Source: Siphonodentalium dalli
Taxonomy: Eukaryota > Mollusca > Scaphopoda > Gadilida > Siphonodentaliidae
Direction: 5' to 3'
Length of the DNA: 64,000 nucleotides
Assembly (NCBI GenBank): GCA_032622095.1
Contig: CP136066.1
Span: 52,728,609 to 52,792,608 of the forward strand
In this document: piece after piece, positions 59,350-64,000 of the stretch
How positions within the stretch are numbered: position 1 is the first letter of the stretch
How the letters are laid out: every line of letters starts with the position of its first letter
The notes under the pieces: generated by a model
Databases searched by the model: none
Told to the model about the DNA's origin: nothing
Seen by the model: only the letters and a program-made list of their open reading frames with translations
Program-made: the position numbers and the translations under genes

Positions 59350-60191
59350 CACAGAGGTCGACAAAGGGTATAGTTGTCCGATCCCCCTGCTGCTGGTCAG
59401 ATTATTACAATTGTGCCAAGACAACCCCAGGGACATAACTTTCAACCTGGGAAGAAGATAGGAAATCTCTAAGTCAGAGGGGCGCTCGATTACCACACAT
59501 ATCAGCGTCGCTGTTGACCACATCTAGATCGCAAGTACTGAGCACCAAATCGAATTAGCGAGCGTCCATGCAATAACATAGGGAAATGATTTGTGGAGTA
59601 AACAGAACACGGTATTGAGGATTAGCAAGACCAGATGTATCGCCTATAAAAGCTACTGAACCCAGGAGAGTTAATAGGACTCATGGGGAGATGACGATAA
59701 CTCAATTACCCTAAGTAATTCTGGAACCGACGCGCCGTGAAAATACACATGGCCATCATTAGCAGACACTGGGTATTTTAGGAAGAAGAAAACCGACATC
59801 CAAAGACAGTTCTAACCAGTTTCTATCTGACCAACACAAGCGATCATCACGAACCCTCGGACGCTTAGAAGAGCAGAGTGGAGCAATGGACGGAAATACA
59901 AGGTAAACATTATGCTCTTGTATTTCTAACAACGCCCCACTGATGCGCCGACGGAGGAAGAAGAAGAGCAGACGACAGGAAGACGAACTCAACCGGAACT
60001 CAACCGAGTAGAAGACAAGCAGACACACCCAACCTATGAAGACGGAAGAAGACCCGAAACCAAGCAGACGACAGGAAGAGAAACCCAGATGCCGATGATT
60101 GAACATTATTGACTTTGTTATATATAAATAATCAAACAGTTCTGATAGCCTTAAGAGTTATATGTACCCGTATTGGCACATATCTCTTAAC
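59350..60191 (+). other. probable 5' LTR/leader of the Ty3/gypsy element (ends unresolved)
   Basis: Palindrome P3 is cut at about 59345, where unrelated sequence begins. That sequence contains a TATAAAAG box (59645-59652) and a purine-rich run (59.94-60.09 kb), and leads into gag. This fits a long terminal repeat, but the matching 3' LTR lies outside the window and I see no clean TG start, so the boundary is inferred. Confidence 0.4.
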
Positions 60192-60209
60192 TGGTGCCTT
60201 CGAGCCAGG
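60192..60209 (+). promoter_or_regulatory. candidate primer binding site
   Basis: TGGTGCCTTCGAGCCAGG starts with TGG, as required for pairing with a tRNA 3' CCA end, and lies about 108 nt before gag. Which tRNA is used cannot be told from the sequence alone. Confidence 0.4.
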
Positions 60210-60316
60210 ATCTGAACGCTAATCACAGACACAACGTGAAGCCAGACGAGGAACAGTGTGCACAGAAACAGTGTGGGAAAATTCGCAAAACGTGAGTCTA
60301 ATTGTTTATTATCATA

Positions 60317-61405
60317 ATGGCTACCCAACAACAACAATCAGCTGGTGTTCTCGCCCCATTAACAGAATCTATCAATTCTCAAATTGCTGCAATGGCCATG
60401 ACTACGGTGACACAGGTAGTGACGTCATTTGACGGGGACCCCACGAAATACCACGGGTGGGTCAAGTCGATAGAAAAATGCGCGATCCTAACCGGCGCTA
60501 ACGAAGCAAAGAAGCCCTATATGGCATTTCAGAGTGCGACGGGCCCCGTATCAGATTTTTTACAAAGATATTTGGCCACGAATCCTAACGCCACGTGGCA
60601 AGACACAAAAACTGAATTATCTAGTCGATTTGCCGAGATAAATGACATTCAATTCGCCTTTTCGATGCTAAGAAAAATCAAGCAAAAACAAAACGAAAAT
60701 TTACATGTGCTTGCCGAACGGATTTTGGAGATCGCGATTGTGGCATACCGAGAGCAGCCCGGCGGGATCAACGCGGTTGAAGGCCAACTCGTAGGGTTTT
60801 ATATTGACGCTTTAAGAAGCGACAGTTTGAAAATGAAGTTGATCAGGGATGCGCCGAAGACACTAAAATTGGCAGCCGACATCGCCATGCGGGAAATGGG
60901 GATCCGACGGGTATTCAACCTACGAACGGGCCGCGAAAATTACAACGAAAACGAACCGGAAGCAATGGAAATCGATAGTTTCAGAAACAAACGCGCGAGG
61001 GCAACCTGCGATATATGCGCAAGCGATAACCACACGACCCGTGAACACCGATCACGCCCGAGACAGGTGCATGTCGAAGCGGTGGTTAAACCACGAACAG
61101 TCGAATGTTGGACGTGTCTAGGTGACCATTTCGCTCGCGACTGCCCCTTTAAAACCGAAAACCGAAGGCACGTATCTTGCTGGGGTTGCAACGGTAATCA
61201 CTTGGCTAGAAATTGCCCCTCTAAATCCGGAGATTTGAAGCAAAGGCAATGGAACACGCCAGTAACGCCACCTAGGGGAATCCGCCGAGATCAGCCGAAC
61301 CGATCACGTGACCTATCCCATGATACACCGCGTCACAGCCGGAGATATCCGACATTAAACGAACCACCGCGACTAATGACCCCGCCCACATACGCAAAAA
61401 ACTAA
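60317..61405 (+). CDS. gag: retrotransposon Gag
   Basis: ATG at 60317 (MATQQQQSAG), 362 residues to TAA at 61403-61405. The N-terminal two thirds is capsid-like helical sequence (for example PTKYHGWVKSIEKC and NATWQDTKTELSSRFAEI). Near the C-terminus are three zinc knuckles. The first is CDIC..NHTTREH at about residue 231 (last ligand His). The others are CWTCLGDHFARDC at about 264 and CWGCNGNHLARNC at about 288. The last two have C-x2-C-x3-H-x4-C spacing, one residue shorter than the usual x4, as I recall for mag-type Ty3/gypsy Gags. The tail is Arg/Pro-rich. Pol is reached by a -1 shift at 61396-61402. The frame is intact. Confidence 0.9.
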   Translation: MATQQQQSAGVLAPLTESINSQIAAMAMTTVTQVVTSFDGDPTKYHGWVKSIEKCAILTGANEAKKPYMAFQSATGPVSDFLQRYLATNPNATWQDTKTELSSRFAEINDIQFAFSMLRKIKQKQNENLHVLAERILEIAIVAYREQPGGINAVEGQLVGFYIDALRSDSLKMKLIRDAPKTLKLAADIAMREMGIRRVFNLRTGRENYNENEPEAMEIDSFRNKRARATCDICASDNHTTREHRSRPRQVHVEAVVKPRTVECWTCLGDHFARDCPFKTENRRHVSCWGCNGNHLARNCPSKSGDLKQRQWNTPVTPPRGIRRDQPNRSRDLSHDTPRHSRRYPTLNEPPRLMTPPTYAKN

Positions 61406-61438
61406 GGAATCCTCTCATTGAGGCCACATGTGAGAGGA
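61396..61438 (+). promoter_or_regulatory. -1 ribosomal frameshift signal between gag and pol
   Basis: The slippery heptamer A AAA AAC (61396-61402) is in the correct zero frame, just before the gag stop. A 7-nt spacer follows, then an 8-bp stem TCCTCTCA/TGAGAGGA (61410-61417 with 61431-61438, 13-nt loop). The pol frame is -1 relative to gag and open through the overlap. All elements match the known simple -1 frameshift design. An identical copy lies at 63359-63401. Confidence 0.85.
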
Positions 61439-63228
61439 AATTTAGTATCAACATTGTGGGGAACCCCAGCTCGTGTTTAGTCAGAATAGGGAAAAATAAA
61501 TATCGCTCATTAGTGGATAGTGGAGCGGAAGTATCATTGATTCACAAACGCGTCTATGACGCATTACAGTTCCGACCAAAACTAACTAGGGAACACATCA
61601 ACCTTAGCTCCGTGAATGGGAAGTCACTGGGCGTACTTGGTAGCGTGGAACTGACCTTCAGAATGGCGAAACTAAAATTAACCCATAAATTTTATGTGGC
61701 GAATGATATGACTTGGAATATGATCTTGGGGAGGGATTGGTTGACCTCTCGGGGGGTCAGACTATATTATGATCTGGGATGCCTCAAGGTCAGTGACGTG
61801 TACGTCCCATTGGAATCGGACGCGCACATAGCTTCCCTGCTGAGATTGACCAGCAAGGTTAGCTTAAAGCCTCAAACATCAACTTTATGTATGGGAAAAT
61901 CAAAAAACTTAGCTTCTCTTCGCAAGTCGACATTAGTAGAGGTGGCCCAAATCGAGACAGGTTACCTAGCGTCAGAACCCGGTCTGGAAATCGGCAGCTC
62001 CATTTCTGGGGTGGGCAAGAGGAACAAGGTCCCGGTATTACTCGTCAATAACACCAACAAAACGTTTCGCCTACGACGGGGCAGTGTAATCGGCAAGACG
62101 GTAGTGTGTGACCCCGGAACCAGCCGCGAAATTAACTCTTTGTCACAAAGCTCCCAGTTCCCGACGACCCGTAATTACCGCGACGATGGCTACGCCCTTA
62201 GACGCGCCGGCCATAACAGGGGAGACAACTCTAGGTCAGCGCGCGCTACCGGCGAGAAAAGATTAAATTTGGCCGAAGTTTCGTGCCCAGAGCGATACCG
62301 AGAAACACTGATAAAATTGTTGAAGTCCAACTCGGACATCTTTGCCGACAAAGATACCGAGCTGACACAGACGAGCACAGTCAAAATTCATATCGACACG
62401 GGAAACCACCCTCCGATAAAACTTCGCCCGTATCGCACCCCTTTGAATAAACGACCGTTGGTTGACGTTGCCATAAATGATATGCTAGAAGCAGACATTA
62501 TCAGGCCGAGTTCGAGTCCTTACTCAAGTCCGATTGTTATGGTTGATAAGCGCGATGGCACCAAACGATTTTGCGTCGACTTCAGGCAATTAAATGCCGT
62601 AACCAAACCTATGTCATACCCACTTCCGGTTATCGACGATATTTTGGCACTTCTTGGAAAATCTAAATTCTTCACCGCTATCGATCTCAAAAGCGGTTAT
62701 TGGCAGTGCCAGGTCGCAGAGGAGGACAAGCAAAAGACGGCATTCGCTTGCCACCGAGGTCTTTTTGAATTCAACTCCATGCCTTTTGGGCTCCGGAACG
62801 CTGGAGGGGTTTTCTCCCAGCTGATGGCCCAGGTGTTATGTGGGATGGGTGATTACGCCATTGCCTACTTAGACGACGTCCTCATCTACAGCGAGTCCCT
62901 AGAATTACACTTGGAACATATCCAGAAAGTCTTTGACAAGTTGCGCCAACATACACTGAAATTAAAACTAAAAAAGTGCCAATTCCTAAAGCAAGAAACA
63001 CGGTATTTGGGTTTTATAATTGATACCGACGGCGTCCGACCTGACCCCGACAAGGTCAAGGCCATTCGGTCGCTTGTGCCCCCAACATCAGTAAAAGAAG
63101 TACGTTCCTTCATTGGCATGAGCAACTACTACCGCAGATTTGTCCCCTCATTTTCGCAAATCGCTGAACCTTTGGTACAGCTTACAAAAAAATATGCCAA
63201 ATTCAAAGGCAATGGAACACGCCAGTAA
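61402..63228 (+). CDS. pol: retrotransposon Pol, protease and reverse transcriptase part (interrupted)
   Basis: Entered by -1 frameshift from gag; the frame has no ATG near its start. A retropepsin motif, LVDSGAEVSLI, has its catalytic Asp at nt 61516. The reverse transcriptase follows: DIIRPSSSPYSSPIVMV, FCVDFRQLN, FTAIDLKSGYWQ and MPFGLRNAGGVF lead to the catalytic YLDD (Asp codons 62872-62877), then LGFIID and SFIGMSNYYRRFVPSF. These are Ty3/gypsy hallmarks in normal order. After AKFK the frame enters a 211-bp insertion copied from the gag tail and stops at 63226-63228, before RNase H. This copy therefore cannot make a full Pol. Confidence 0.9.
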   Translation, partial: LRNPLIEATCERKFSINIVGNPSSCLVRIGKNKYRSLVDSGAEVSLIHKRVYDALQFRPKLTREHINLSSVNGKSLGVLGSVELTFRMAKLKLTHKFYVANDMTWNMILGRDWLTSRGVRLYYDLGCLKVSDVYVPLESDAHIASLLRLTSKVSLKPQTSTLCMGKSKNLASLRKSTLVEVAQIETGYLASEPGLEIGSSISGVGKRNKVPVLLVNNTNKTFRLRRGSVIGKTVVCDPGTSREINSLSQSSQFPTTRNYRDDGYALRRAGHNRGDNSRSARATGEKRLNLAEVSCPERYRETLIKLLKSNSDIFADKDTELTQTSTVKIHIDTGNHPPIKLRPYRTPLNKRPLVDVAINDMLEADIIRPSSSPYSSPIVMVDKRDGTKRFCVDFRQLNAVTKPMSYPLPVIDDILALLGKSKFFTAIDLKSGYWQCQVAEEDKQKTAFACHRGLFEFNSMPFGLRNAGGVFSQLMAQVLCGMGDYAIAYLDDVLIYSESLELHLEHIQKVFDKLRQHTLKLKLKKCQFLKQETRYLGFIIDTDGVRPDPDKVKAIRSLVPPTSVKEVRSFIGMSNYYRRFVPSFSQIAEPLVQLTKKYAKFKGNGTRQ

Positions 63229-63418
63229 CGCCACCTAGGGGAATCCGCCGAGATCAGCCGAACCGATCACGTGACCTATCCCATGATACACCGCGTCACA
63301 GCCGGAGATATCCGACATTAAACGAACCACCGCGACTAATGACCCCGCCCACATACGCAAAAAACTAAGGAATCCTCTCATTGAGGCCACATGTGAGAGG
63401 AAATTTAGTATCAACCAA
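63208..63418 (+). repeat. 211-bp duplicate of the gag tail and frameshift signal inside pol
   Basis: 63204-63415 is identical to 61241-61452 (212 bp including shared edge bases). Removing about 211 bp between AAA (63205-63207) and TGG (63419) would leave the RT and RNase H frames matched across the junction, so this is an insertion and not a deletion with replacement. Perfect identity points to a very recent event during reverse transcription, or to an assembly artefact. Confidence 0.95.
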
Positions 63419-64000
63419 TGGGACCAAGCTTGCCAAATTTCGTTTGACAAACTAAAAGAAAATCTCACGGCAGTGCCTCTCCTGGCCTACCCAAATACGG
63501 CCACGCCCTATACATTGTATACTGATGCAAGCGACCTTTGCATCGGTGCCTGTCTGACCCAGTTGGGCTCAGATGGCGTTGAAGAACCAATTTATTATCT
63601 CTCACACAAACTTAGTGATACTCAAACCCGATGGCCAACTGTGGAGAAAGAGGCATATGCAATTCACTTCGCATTACAAAGGTTGGACCATTACCTTCAT
63701 AACGCCACTTTCACGATAAAAACAGATCATAAACCATTGAAGTATCTCTTGGAATCCCCCATGCAGAACAAGAAAATTCAACAGTGGGCTTTGGGCATAA
63801 CTGGATATAACTGTAACATTGAGTACATAGCTGGCCCAGATAATCACTGCGCAGACCTGCTCAGTCGAACGCCACCTAATGCTTATACGGAACAAGAGAA
63901 GGCAGAAGTAGAGGTAGATATCAACGACAATAACCTTACTGTCGCCGAGACCCAAGCGGAAATCGCCGCCTTGAATTCGTCTCGATTTAAACCCAAAGAC
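63419..64000 (+). pseudogene. pol: retrotransposon RNase H region, cut from pol by insertion
   Basis: Open in a different frame from RT because of the insertion. WDQACQISFDKLK opens it, the tether that normally follows the RT thumb. RNase H motifs are YTDASDLCIGACL (first Asp), KEAYAIHFALQRL (Glu), KTDHKPL (Asp) and GPDNHCADLLSR (last Asp). The frame is still open at the window edge, where the integrase region should follow. There is no start codon or frameshift route from RT as the sequence stands. Confidence 0.88.

Noticed and set aside
59759-60106. Minus-strand ORF of 115 codons
   Set aside because: It lies antisense in the probable LTR/leader of the retrotransposon, is low-complexity from a purine-rich run and has no domain.
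61272-63468. Two near-identical minus-strand ORFs (about 61.3 and 63.3 kb)
   Set aside because: Shadows of the duplicated gag tail. They only reflect the 212-bp duplication.

Overview
The window looks like AT-rich, repeat-laden metazoan DNA, most likely from a mollusc. The clues are an exon-per-domain secreted gene with phase 1-1 EGF exons, LINE and Ty3/gypsy relics, many short inverted-repeat (MITE-like) elements, and several copies of a GGGAGATAAC-type motif that I associate with molluscan repeats. The phylum is an inference. I see no tRNA, rRNA, CRISPR array or bacterial-type operon.

The main gene is on the minus strand and runs from about 49.1 kb down to 6.1 kb. I assembled it from splice sites and domain content, because no exon is longer than 245 bp. 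Exon 1 (48965-49079) encodes a signal peptide. Exon 2 (46942-47112) encodes an acidic Ser/Pro/Glu linker with 16-residue repeats and an RVRR furin-type site. Eight EGF exons follow (39.4, 35.2, 32.1, 30.65, 29.2, 27.75, 26.3 and 24.85 kb). Two last exons (8103-8312 and 6146-6390) encode the halves of a C-type-lectin-like domain and end in a stop codon. All twelve exons keep intron phase 1, so the chain reads open throughout and predicts a secreted protein of about 540 residues. Six of the EGF exons lie in three tandem copies of a 2.9-kb unit (24679-33358). A more diverged single copy lies at 34.1-35.9 kb, and a decayed pseudo-exon at 44.37 kb.

The introns and flanks hold most of the repeats. 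Left of and inside the gene are a Tc1/mariner relic with long inverted repeats (3.8-4.8 kb), a TTAA-flanked palindrome-bearing MITE family (4.98, 12.9, 26.5, 29.4, 32.3, 36.2, 43.5, 49.2 and 51.7 kb), minisatellites (2.9, 15.2, 35.9, 45.0 and 47.5-48.96 kb), a 0.93-kb inverted repeat (18.99 kb), a broken LINE reverse transcriptase (21.4-23.1 kb, minus) and degenerate arrays (9.9-14.3 and 41.1-43.1 kb).

Right of the gene are a second broken LINE (50.6-51.6 kb, plus), inverted-repeat elements (53.7-55.4 kb), an alternating series of large palindromes (57.2-59.35 kb) and a Ty3/gypsy retrotransposon entering at about 59.4-60.3 kb and leaving the window at 64.0 kb. The retrotransposon has gag with three zinc knuckles, a textbook -1 frameshift signal, and protease and reverse transcriptase. 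Its RNase H region is cut off by a 211-bp insertion that is an identical copy of its own gag tail.
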